Shown here: one piece after another, positions 18,374 through 26,012 of the stretch
Position numbering within the stretch: the first letter of the stretch is position 1
Layout: each line of letters starts with the position of its first letter
Notes under the pieces: generated by a model
What the model saw: the letters and a program-made list of their open reading frames with translations, nothing else
Databases searched by the model: none
What the model was told of the DNA's origin: nothing
Made by a program: the position numbers and the translations under genes
Source of the DNA: Stieleria tagensis
GTDB lineage: Bacteria > Planctomycetota > Planctomycetia > Pirellulales > Pirellulaceae
Direction of reading: 5' to 3'
Assembly (NCBI RefSeq): GCF_024129865.1
Contig: NZ_JAMYFE010000058.1
Location: 100,235-164,234 of the forward strand
DNA length: 64,000 bases

Positions 18374-19798
18374 CTACAACTTGATTGCCAGCGGATCTTT
18401 CATCTCTTGCTGTAGAGCTTTGAAACGCTGCTTCAGTTCCTGCAGCGTTTCGGCATGCTGCGGCGATGCCGCCAGGTCGTTCATCTCCAATGGGTCCGCT
18501 TGAATGTCAAACAACCGCACCACGTCGACATCGGGATAGATGATCAACTTGTATTGGTCAGTCCGCAAACTTCGTTGCTTGTCCAGATAGGCACCATAGA
18601 TCACGTCGTAGGGACTTTCACCACCTTCGATCATCGGCAATAGACTGTGGAACTGGACGTGGTTGGGTTTGTCGACGCCCGCCAATTGCAAGGTCGTCGG
18701 CATGATGTCCTGCAAGTACACCGGAGCATCGATCTTGCGGCCGGCTGCAACGTCCGGCCCGATCACAAACAAGGGCACTCGCACGCTGTGGTCATACAGA
18801 TTTTGCTTGCCCATCAGCCCGTGCTGTCCACAAGCCAAACCGTGATCTGCGGTGAAGAAGATCCAGGTGTTGTCCGCTTTTCCCGACGCCTGCAGGGAGT
18901 CCAAAATTCGTCCGATCATCGTGTCCATGTGCGTGATGATCGCGTAATATTCTTGACGATTGGTTTTGACCGCGTAGGGCGTCCGGGGAAACGGTGCCAA
19001 TCGTTCGTCACGCAATTTGTGCCCGGCCCCCATCGCTTCGGCATAGGGATACTCTGGCAAAAAGTTTTCTGGCAGCTGAACCTGCTCGACGGGATACTTG
19101 GCGACATATTCCGCGGGCGATTGCCTGGGGTCGTGTGGTGCATTGAAGGCCAAGTACATGAAGAACGGATCGTTTTTCTGACTCGCTTCTTCGATGAAAT
19201 CCACCGAGTGTTTCGCGACGACTTCACTCCAGTGTGTGCCGCCTTCCCAGAACCCACCAAACTTCGGATCACTGGGCGACCACGGATCGGTGATTTCACC
19301 GGATTCTGGATCAACGATCGGCCGGTTGTATCCCGTTTCCGTTTGCTTGGGCATCCCGCCACGCACGTCACGAACTACATCAAACGACTTGGCGGCGTCG
19401 GCCCGGCAGTGCCATTTCCCGGTCATGTAGGTGTGATAGCCGGCGGATTTCATGTACTCGCCCCACCATCGCCCCTGCTGACGCTCTCGCTCGGACGTCG
19501 CCCAAACCGGTTCGGCGTCCCAAATGAACCGCCCTGAATTCAACATCATGCGACTGGCGACACAAACCGCACCGGACCAAGACCCCATGTTGTAGGCATG
19601 TGTGAACGTCGTGCCTCGCTTGGCCAATCGATCCAAATTCGGCGTTTCCACTTCTTCGTTTCCCAGTGCCGCGATCGTGTCAAAGCACTGGTCGTCAGCA
19701 AAAATGAAAACGATGTTAGGTCGTTCATCGGCGCGAGCGACCGATGACAGGCCGACCGTGGACAAACAGGCAATCAAATAGGTCAAGCGTGCAAACAT
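18374..19798 (-). CDS. Secreted sulfatase
   Basis: 474 residues from the ATG at 19798 (MFARLTYLIA), with a signal peptide ending near ARA-DERPN (about residue 23). DERPNIVFIFADDQ carries the metal-binding Asp pair, and CVASR (79-83) is the C-x-A-S-R formylglycine-modification motif, so it should be a modified, active sulfatase. Downstream, MTGKWHCR, FNAPHDPRQ and FFTADHGLACGQHGLMGKQ are the usual sulfatase blocks. Substrate unknown. It lies 143 bases downstream of the DUF4465 gene on the same strand, but I see no evidence that it belongs to that operon. Confidence 0.93.
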   Translation of the reverse strand: MFARLTYLIACLSTVGLSSVARADERPNIVFIFADDQCFDTIAALGNEEVETPNLDRLAKRGTTFTHAYNMGSWSGAVCVASRMMLNSGRFIWDAEPVWATSERERQQGRWWGEYMKSAGYHTYMTGKWHCRADAAKSFDVVRDVRGGMPKQTETGYNRPIVDPESGEITDPWSPSDPKFGGFWEGGTHWSEVVAKHSVDFIEEASQKNDPFFMYLAFNAPHDPRQSPAEYVAKYPVEQVQLPENFLPEYPYAEAMGAGHKLRDERLAPFPRTPYAVKTNRQEYYAIITHMDTMIGRILDSLQASGKADNTWIFFTADHGLACGQHGLMGKQNLYDHSVRVPLFVIGPDVAAGRKIDAPVYLQDIMPTTLQLAGVDKPNHVQFHSLLPMIEGGESPYDVIYGAYLDKQRSLRTDQYKLIIYPDVDVVRLFDIQADPLEMNDLAASPQHAETLQELKQRFKALQQEMKDPLAIKL

Positions 19799-19941
19799 GA
19801 GAGAGTGAGTGTGTTGGCAGGGGAACGTGGGGAATCGCTCAGAGCGGTATCCGCCCAAGATAATCCAAAACAGCACTGTCCGGGGAAGCCGCGCGCACGA
19901 TGCTGAAACCTCAGCCTGTCCCCCTTGTCACTCTCTGGGCA

Positions 19942-20868
19942 CTACGACCGACGGCGTCGCTGCCAGACGAACATCGTTCCGATGCTGGCCATTAACGCCA
20001 TGCAACTGGGTTCCGGAACCGCGGTGATGGTCAGATTGTCCAACGCGAAATAGGACGGTGTGTTCATCCCGTAGTCGCTCGTATCGCTCGATTCCAAGTT
20101 AAAATGCAGACTACGAGCACCAGCGAGAGAACCGAAATCGAGTGTCGTCCAATCGTCAACGATGTAGTCATCGGCGCTATCGGCGAAACGAAAATCCGCC
20201 AACAGAAAGTCGACGGTTGTCCCCAAAACCTGGTCACTTGCGTCGACGCCATATACGGTCAACTTCAAAAAATCCGGGTCCGTTCCACCGGCGCCCCCAA
20301 ATTGCTTGGCAAATCCGTCGCCGTCTCGCATCGAAAGTCCAGTGTAGGTGGTATTGGTCACCATGGCTGACCGGGCCACTGTGTTGGCAGGCAAATAAAG
20401 ACTTGGCAACTGTCGCAGTTGGTTTGCATCGGTCGGATCGAGAACCAACGACGGTCCGATCACTGGCGTGGTTTGGGTGTCACGGTAGCCAAACGCGACC
20501 CCATAGTTGGAAGACCCCAGGGCACCTGAACCGGCGATGGCGCTGTACTGGTTGCCGAAGCCCGGCGTCAAGCTATCGGTGTGGTTGGAGACGGCAAAAC
20601 CACCCCAACTGAAATCGCTACTGCTGTTGGAAAACCCGACTCCGTCCACCGCAAATGTCCCGACCTGTTCCTGTTGCGATCCCCACCAGTAGTGTCGAGT
20701 TTCTTCCACCGCATTTGCTGCGGGGCCGTCGAAGACGCCTGTGGAATCAAGTGAAAAACTTTCGAAATCAACAATGGAATCGGCGTGGGTTGTCACGGAC
20801 ATCGCCATCACAATCACCGATGACAAAAAAATCAAAGAGGATGGACGTCGTGGTTGCATCAGTTTCAT
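19942..20868 (-). CDS. DUF4465 domain protein with PEP-CTERM sorting signal
   Basis: 308 residues from the ATG at 20868 (MKLMQPRR; a TTG six bases earlier is possible). Signal peptide about 1-29 (cut after THA). Residues about 33-282 match DUF4465: GNQYSAIAGSG, SNYGVAFGY, VTNTTYTGLSMRDGDGFAKQ, FLLADFRFAD, YGMNTPSYFALDNL. The C-terminus VPEPSCMALMASIGTMF plus WQRRRR is a PEP-CTERM anchor, cut and relocated by an exosortase in organisms that have one. The start lies 19 bases after the DUF1289-DUF1559 gene, so both should share the transcript that begins with the cobalamin riboswitch. From memory, DUF4465 proteins occur in Bacteroidetes B12-uptake loci; if so, a surface cobalamin-binding role is plausible here. 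That link is inference. Confidence 0.9.
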   Translation of the reverse strand: MKLMQPRRPSSLIFLSSVIVMAMSVTTHADSIVDFESFSLDSTGVFDGPAANAVEETRHYWWGSQQEQVGTFAVDGVGFSNSSSDFSWGGFAVSNHTDSLTPGFGNQYSAIAGSGALGSSNYGVAFGYRDTQTTPVIGPSLVLDPTDANQLRQLPSLYLPANTVARSAMVTNTTYTGLSMRDGDGFAKQFGGAGGTDPDFLKLTVYGVDASDQVLGTTVDFLLADFRFADSADDYIVDDWTTLDFGSLAGARSLHFNLESSDTSDYGMNTPSYFALDNLTITAVPEPSCMALMASIGTMFVWQRRRRS

Positions 20869-20887
20869 TTTCAATCATTCAAAGGGT

Positions 20888-22039
20888 TTAAAAATCAGTA
20901 ATCCATTCGCCGCCACGTCGTGACAACAAGGCGGCAAACACTGCCAAATCAAGCTGCTCGGTGATCAATCGCGCCGAACCGTCGGCCAACAGGAAATGCG
21001 ATCCGCCGGGGTGATAGCTGTGAAACTCCTGGCCAAAATCACAGAAACCGCCTTCTAGACTTTTTAGCGCTGGTGAGCATGACGACCAAGACGTTCCCGC
21101 TTTCACCTGGGCGTTGATCGGTGCACTTTGGTCAAACAGGTTCTTGTGTCCGATCCAAATCGAATGTCGGCCTTCGGGGGCTTCGCCGAGCGCGATGGTG
21201 TTGGATGAACCATCCAGGATGTCTCGCATCCCGATCTGGGGATCTTTGCCAAACAACAACACACCGCGACCGGTGCCGGATGAAATTCCAATGTCGGCAT
21301 AGTTGTTCTGGCAATTGGTTCGTGGCGCACAACGCAAACCACGTTCGCCATAGTTGCCACCGTAATCGGTGCGTCCAAACCGCACCGTTGCTGTCAACGT
21401 GTCCCCATTGGGTCGACGAAGCACGGACTTGGGCGCCGAGGGACACAGATAGGTCGGCACGATCACAGCCCCCGGGGCGTGGTTGACGCGATCCAAGTAG
21501 GGCACGTCCAAATCGATCTGTTGATACAACGCGGACTGTTCAATGAATGGCAACAGCGCCGTGCCCCAACTCGGTCGCCACAAACGTTTCAACGCCGGAT
21601 TGGTTGCACTGGCGACACCTGCACCACCAAAGGGGAACTTGTTGTAGGCCGCGTGGTAGCTGTGCAGCCCCAGCCCCAACTGTTTCAGATGATTGACACA
21701 TTGCACCCGCCGAGCCGCCTCGCGAACCGATTGCACGGCGGGCAGCAACAGCGCTATCAAAATGCCAATGATGCTGATCACAACCAGCAGTTCGACCAAG
21801 GTGAATGCCGGACGTTTGGGCAACGGGACCGCTTGTTTAGCCGCCAGCCGCGCCCGTGCCGCGACGACGACCTGTTGTCGCCGCTGGTTGTCCAGCGAAC
21901 TCCATGACGCGATCTCATTGCGAGTGCGACCACAGCCGATGCAAACCTGATCAGCTGCCAGCGCACAACGCGCGGTACACGGCGATGGCAGCGGACCTGG
22001 CGCCGGTTCTGAATCTGCCGCTCTCAAAGAGTCTGACAT
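20888..22039 (-). CDS. DUF1289 (four-cysteine) domain fused to a DUF1559 pseudopilin-like protein
   Basis: 383 residues from the ATG at 22039 (MSDSLRA); the frame also allows a GTG at 22051. Residues about 15-65 look like DUF1289: SPCTARC, VCIGCGRTRNEIASW, with Cys21, Cys25, Cys33 and Cys36. Residues 74-110 are a type IV pilin/type II secretion N-terminus: PKRPA then FTLVELLVVISIIGILIALL, with a likely prepilin-peptidase cut before Phe79 and Glu at +5. The rest is a DUF1559 domain with the usual C-terminal H-x9-DG box (SYHPGGSHFLLADGS). A leader of 78 residues holding a cysteine domain is odd; a TTG at 21823 would give a normal short leader. It is the first gene after the cobalamin riboswitch. 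Confidence 0.88.
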   Translation of the reverse strand: MSDSLRAADSEPAPGPLPSPCTARCALAADQVCIGCGRTRNEIASWSSLDNQRRQQVVVAARARLAAKQAVPLPKRPAFTLVELLVVISIIGILIALLLPAVQSVREAARRVQCVNHLKQLGLGLHSYHAAYNKFPFGGAGVASATNPALKRLWRPSWGTALLPFIEQSALYQQIDLDVPYLDRVNHAPGAVIVPTYLCPSAPKSVLRRPNGDTLTATVRFGRTDYGGNYGERGLRCAPRTNCQNNYADIGISSGTGRGVLLFGKDPQIGMRDILDGSSNTIALGEAPEGRHSIWIGHKNLFDQSAPINAQVKAGTSWSSCSPALKSLEGGFCDFGQEFHSYHPGGSHFLLADGSARLITEQLDLAVFAALLSRRGGEWITDF

Positions 22040-22215
22040 CGGTTGAAACACCCTGTTTGATCACCCCTGACGGAGCAATCCATCGCTGAGCGCACCCTCG
22101 CGGTCGGCTTCGGATTCGAAACTCAGCTGCGTGATGATCGGAAATGGTCCAATGCAGGGCAGGTGCCACACATTGCAACGTTTGCCTCAATCCAAGAAGG
22201 CACGAAAACGTCTCA

Positions 22216-22454
22216 TTCAAGGTAGGTCTTCTGACTCACCACCATTTCCAATCGCTCACAGCCTTCTCACTTGGTTTTGACGTTCGAAACTCGCGTTCCC
22301 AACAATCCAATCACAAGCAATGGCTCTTCCAATAGAAGGAGCGACGGATGCGATCCCCTGGATCGCAGGCGGCACACAGCGGCCGGACCGTCCCGGTATT
22401 TCACCGGAGTTCCCTGTTCGCTCGCCCGACAGAAATCGAACGAGTCACCTTGAA
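22216..22454 (-). promoter_or_regulatory. Cobalamin (B12) riboswitch aptamer
   Basis: Read on the minus strand. The B12 box (GTGAGTCAGAAGACCT, complement of 22224-22239) and the upstream core (AGGGAACTCCGGTGAAATAC, around 22394-22413, then CGGTCC and GCCGCTGT) match the cobalamin riboswitch consensus. The closing stem P1 is visible: TTCAAGGT (complement of 22447-22454) pairs with ACCTTGAA (complement of 22216-22223). About 165 bases of expression platform separate it from the DUF1289-DUF1559 gene, whose operon it should repress when B12 is abundant. I did not fold it by computer. Confidence 0.92.
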
Positions 22455-22554
22455 CGCACGACAAACTACTGGCTGGCAGGGCTTTGTCAACTGCCTTTCC
22501 AATTCAATTGGAATGCCAAAACGCCACCTGGAATCCTTCACTCTCCCCAGCCCT

Positions 22555-23955
22555 TCAAGCCCACTGGTGTGGTCGGCCGATCAGCGATTCTAGATCGGCA
22601 AAGAATTCGGGATAGGTTTTTCCGGTGCAGGCGGGATCGACCACCGCGACGTTGTCGGCCGCCAGCCCGGCCAGCGAAAGACTCATCGCCATTCGATGAT
22701 CGTGATAGGTTTGCAACACGGCCGGACGAATCCCATCGGCGGGCGGATCGATGGTCATTCCATCTTCATGCTCCTGCACCGTCGCGCCCAACTTTCGTAA
22801 CTCCGTTGCCAAGTCACCAATGCGATCGGTTTCCTTGAAACGATTGTGGGCGACACCACGCACCCGCGTCGGTCCATCGGCGAACAAAGCGACCACGGCC
22901 AAGGTTTGCACGGTGTCACTGATGGCATTCATATCGACATCAATCCCCCGCGCGGCGCGACCCGAGATCGTCATCCCATCAGAATTCGATTCAAAGGCAC
23001 ATCCCATCTGTTCCAAGACGCGGCAAAACCCCACATCACCTTGCATCGCGTCGGGCGTCAAACCTTGCACGGTCACGCGGCCACCGGTGATCGCCGCCGC
23101 GGCCCAAAAGTAGCTGGCTGCGGAAGCATCGGGCTCGATCGCGTAGGAGATCCCTTGGTAGCCCCCGCCACTGACGACCACTCGCGTGGAAACCGTTTCT
23201 GTCGCTGACCGATCGATATCGTTGATCGCGACCGTCGCGCCGAACGAGCGCATCACCGCTGCCGTCATTTCCACATAGGGACGGGAAACCAATTCGCCGA
23301 TCACATCGATTTCAATCGCATCGACAGCGGTGTCGCCGCGGGCGAATAGCGCGATCGGTGCGGCCATCATCAGCCCGCTCAGGTACTGGCTGCTGACACT
23401 GCCGCCGACCTGCATGCAGTTGTTTTGCCAACCGCTTGAATCGATCACCACCGGAGGACAGCCCTGTGCAGACTCGGTTCGGATCCTGCCGCTTTGAACC
23501 ATCGACAACGCATCCACCAAATCTGCGATCGGTCGTTGGTGCATCCGATCGACGCCATGCAAGCGATATTTTCCTGCAGCCGCCGATAAGGCAGCGGTCA
23601 AGAATCGAATGGTGGTTCCACTATTGGCGATGAACAATTCTTGTTGAGTGTCATCACAGGGTCGCCGTTGGGTGCCGTCGACCAACAATGTCTGGCCGCC
23701 GTCTTGAACGTCGATCATGACGCCGCACTTGCGCAGCCCCTGGATCATCACCGTCGTGTCTTCGCTGCGCAGCGCGCCGCTGAGGGTGGACTGTCCGTTG
23801 GCCATTGCCGCACAGACCAGTGCGCGATTGGTCAGACTTTTGCTGCCCGGGGGGCGAATGATGCCGTCGACCGGACCGCCGGGTTGGACCGAGACACGAG
23901 CCGGTGTGGACTGGGCCGGTGTGGACTGGGATTGAGAATCGGTGGAAGACGTCAT
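22555..23955 (-). CDS. aroA: 3-phosphoshikimate 1-carboxyvinyltransferase (EPSP synthase)
   Basis: 466 residues, starting MTSSTDSQ. Sixth step of the shikimate pathway: shikimate 3-phosphate plus PEP gives EPSP. The signature blocks are present: RPPGSKSLTNRALVCAA (about 34-50), NSGTTIRFLTAALS (about 130), SSQYLSGLMMAAP (about 183) and RFKETDRIGDLATELRKLG (about 372). The N-terminal 28 residues are Ser/Thr/Gln-rich and not conserved. The start is not operonic with the downstream riboswitch operon, since the riboswitch lies between them. Confidence 0.96.
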   Translation of the reverse strand: MTSSTDSQSQSTPAQSTPARVSVQPGGPVDGIIRPPGSKSLTNRALVCAAMANGQSTLSGALRSEDTTVMIQGLRKCGVMIDVQDGGQTLLVDGTQRRPCDDTQQELFIANSGTTIRFLTAALSAAAGKYRLHGVDRMHQRPIADLVDALSMVQSGRIRTESAQGCPPVVIDSSGWQNNCMQVGGSVSSQYLSGLMMAAPIALFARGDTAVDAIEIDVIGELVSRPYVEMTAAVMRSFGATVAINDIDRSATETVSTRVVVSGGGYQGISYAIEPDASAASYFWAAAAITGGRVTVQGLTPDAMQGDVGFCRVLEQMGCAFESNSDGMTISGRAARGIDVDMNAISDTVQTLAVVALFADGPTRVRGVAHNRFKETDRIGDLATELRKLGATVQEHEDGMTIDPPADGIRPAVLQTYHDHRMAMSLSLAGLAADNVAVVDPACTGKTYPEFFADLESLIGRPHQWA

Positions 23956-24172
23956 TCGATCGATGGGTCAGCAGGTACGACTTGGCGGCAGATTCAACGC
24001 TCAGAACAAAACGTCTGATCGTGAGCGATTATTGCGAATCGCCGCCAAGTCCATAACCCAGAGACCTCCGAGCCGACCGACATCGGGGGCGGATCTTTAA
24101 CAAACTCCACGACCGCACTGAGAGACTCCACTACCGCACAGAGAGACGACTGCGAGACGACCGCACAGAGAG

Positions 24173-24445
24173 TCAGATTGCGATTTGGCCTTCGCGGCTG
24201 GGAACCATGAACACGCCCAAGACCATCATCCCTAGCGTCATCGTGTGGATCAACCAAACCTCGTCGTGGCGGATCACCGTTCGCAACGTGACCAAACTGA
24301 TGATCACCAACGCGACCAAGAACCGACGTTCGGCACGGCGCAATGCTTCACCGACACACAATTTGGTTGCCAGCAAAGCCCATAATCCAAGGAGTGGCAG
24401 GGCCGAAGCATCAACGACAGCGGCAAGTAGGGAGAGTTCAGGCAT
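24173..24445 (-). CDS. Small multi-pass membrane protein, unknown
   Basis: 90 residues from the ATG at 24445 (MPELSLLAAVV). Three hydrophobic segments are visible: about 3-27, 45-55 and 67-82, separated by short Arg-rich loops (EALRRAERRF, VIRHDE). I recognise no family. It sits alone between aroA and the acidic hypothetical gene, 217 bases upstream of aroA on the same strand. A 10-bp-stem hairpin lies upstream at 24485-24511. Confidence 0.6.
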   Translation of the reverse strand: MPELSLLAAVVDASALPLLGLWALLATKLCVGEALRRAERRFLVALVIISLVTLRTVIRHDEVWLIHTMTLGMMVLGVFMVPSREGQIAI

Positions 24446-24484
24446 GGCGATCCATCGTCCAGGCAAGCGAAAAGATGAGTGAGC

Positions 24485-24511
24485 TGGCAGGGCGCGTCAT
24501 ACGCCCTGCCA
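24485..24511. terminator. Hairpin in the gap between two reverse-strand genes
   Basis: TGGCAGGGCG (24485-24494) pairs with CGCCCTGCCA (24502-24511) over a seven-base loop. No T-tract follows on either strand, so it is only a possible terminator of the 24598-25683 gene. Confidence 0.4.
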
Positions 24512-24597
24512 ACGACACAATCGCAATTCCGCAGTCGACCTGGGAAGTCGGACTTTAACGAAAATTGAAAAGAATGCGAAAAAACTTGCGGCCGCCG

Positions 24598-25683
24598 CTA
24601 GCTGCGGATCATCACGCCAACGGCATCCAGGTACTTTTGCACCGTTTCCACGTCCACGTCGCGCCAGTCGGTGGCTTTGTGCCGCAACACGGATAACTTC
24701 AACATTTCGACGGCGTCGGACAGGTCATCGGGCAAATTGGGCAGTCCGATGAAGGGCTGAACCGGTGCTGCCGACCCCGCCTCGTCCATCTCGACTGCAC
24801 CGGAATCTCCGCTGCCGCCGTCGGCCTGACCGGCCAGCGATTGCAATTCTTCCTCGTCGCCAAAATCAGGGCCTTCGAACGACGGTCCGGCGGCGACGTC
24901 CCCGCTGTCGTTGTCGTACTCGCGGTCGCTGCCGCCACCTTGGGCGGGCAACGTCACGTCTTCGTCAGTCTCAACTTCGACAATCTGGCTGTCAGTCGGA
25001 CGCTGCCCATCAACAGCCCCTTCGGCTTGCCAGCGTTTTTCACGCATCGCCGAAATACTCCAGCGTTCTGCCGCAGCGCCTTCTAACCACATCGGAGCGT
25101 CCTCCCAGTCCAGAGCCGCCAGGAAGTGACTCCAATACAACGCGTCGTAGGACTGATAGGTTTCGGCAAAACGGTCGTAAACGCGGCGCAAGCGACCGAC
25201 GTGGGGTGCGGTGACACCTCCGACGCGGCGTGACCAAGCTTCATCGGAATACTGGGTCGCGTCGACACCGGATTCGATCAATTGTTGCCGCCACTCGCTA
25301 ATGATCCGGCCTTTTTCCCAATTGGTGGTGCTGATCAGCGTGTTCCAACGACCGACATAGGGTTCGGCCAATTCGGCGGCCTGACGCAGCGCTTCGTCGC
25401 TGATCACGGCGTCAGTCGACGGGGCATCGTCTTCCCAAGCAGCTTTGGCCGCGTCCAAGTCGTCATCCTGAATCGGCTCGGGCTGGACCGCAGCTTCGAC
25501 CGACGAGCCGTCCATTTGGGTCTCGGCGCTGGACTCGGCTGTCGCAGTGTCAGCGGATCCAGTTTCATGGGGATTCAATTCACTGGGATCATCCGTCGTG
25601 ATGGTTTGCTGGGCATCCATTTCGGTGTCGATGGTTTGTGCGTCGGTCTGGTCGGCGGCAGAAAGTTCGTCCTGAGGCATCAC
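24598..25683 (-). CDS. Hypothetical protein with acidic flanks and a Trp-rich central helical domain
   Basis: 361 residues. Residues 1-90 are acidic and Thr/Ala/Asp/Gln-rich, predicted disordered. Residues about 95-235 form a compact, Trp/Tyr-rich helical region (RWNTLISTTNWEKGRIISEW, then a WSRRVGGVTAPHVGRLRRVY block and YWSHFLAALDWEDAPMWLEG). Residues 240-315 are again acidic, and the last 45 residues contain another helix pair. The middle has the feel of a ParB/DUF3102-like DNA-binding module but I cannot support that assignment. No signal peptide. Probably lineage-restricted. Confidence 0.72.
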   Translation of the reverse strand: MMPQDELSAADQTDAQTIDTEMDAQQTITTDDPSELNPHETGSADTATAESSAETQMDGSSVEAAVQPEPIQDDDLDAAKAAWEDDAPSTDAVISDEALRQAAELAEPYVGRWNTLISTTNWEKGRIISEWRQQLIESGVDATQYSDEAWSRRVGGVTAPHVGRLRRVYDRFAETYQSYDALYWSHFLAALDWEDAPMWLEGAAAERWSISAMREKRWQAEGAVDGQRPTDSQIVEVETDEDVTLPAQGGGSDREYDNDSGDVAAGPSFEGPDFGDEEELQSLAGQADGGSGDSGAVEMDEAGSAAPVQPFIGLPNLPDDLSDAVEMLKLSVLRHKATDWRDVDVETVQKYLDAVGVMIRS

Positions 25684-26012
25684 GGTCCGTATGGTTGTTT
25701 ATCAGTCGCGGGGAAGGGTTCGGTGACTCGGTCACGAGGGTGCACACGCTACCGCAAGAAACCGTGTTGGAGAAACGGTCGGCGCCCAAGGTTCCGGCGA
25801 CTCGACGATTTTCGGATTCACAGACGCCGACTGGGCAAACTTTGTCATGTGGAAAGACTGTCGGCCGACGCGACAAGAAGCGGTCGACCGTATTGCCCCG
25901 GCCCGAACGGGGGGGCATGGCGGCTGCTCTGCGGCGGCCTCTGGGTTTGGAGAGTGAGCGGCGAGCGGCTATTCTATAGGCCCCACCTTCAATCTCTCCC
26001 GCCGCTCGATTC

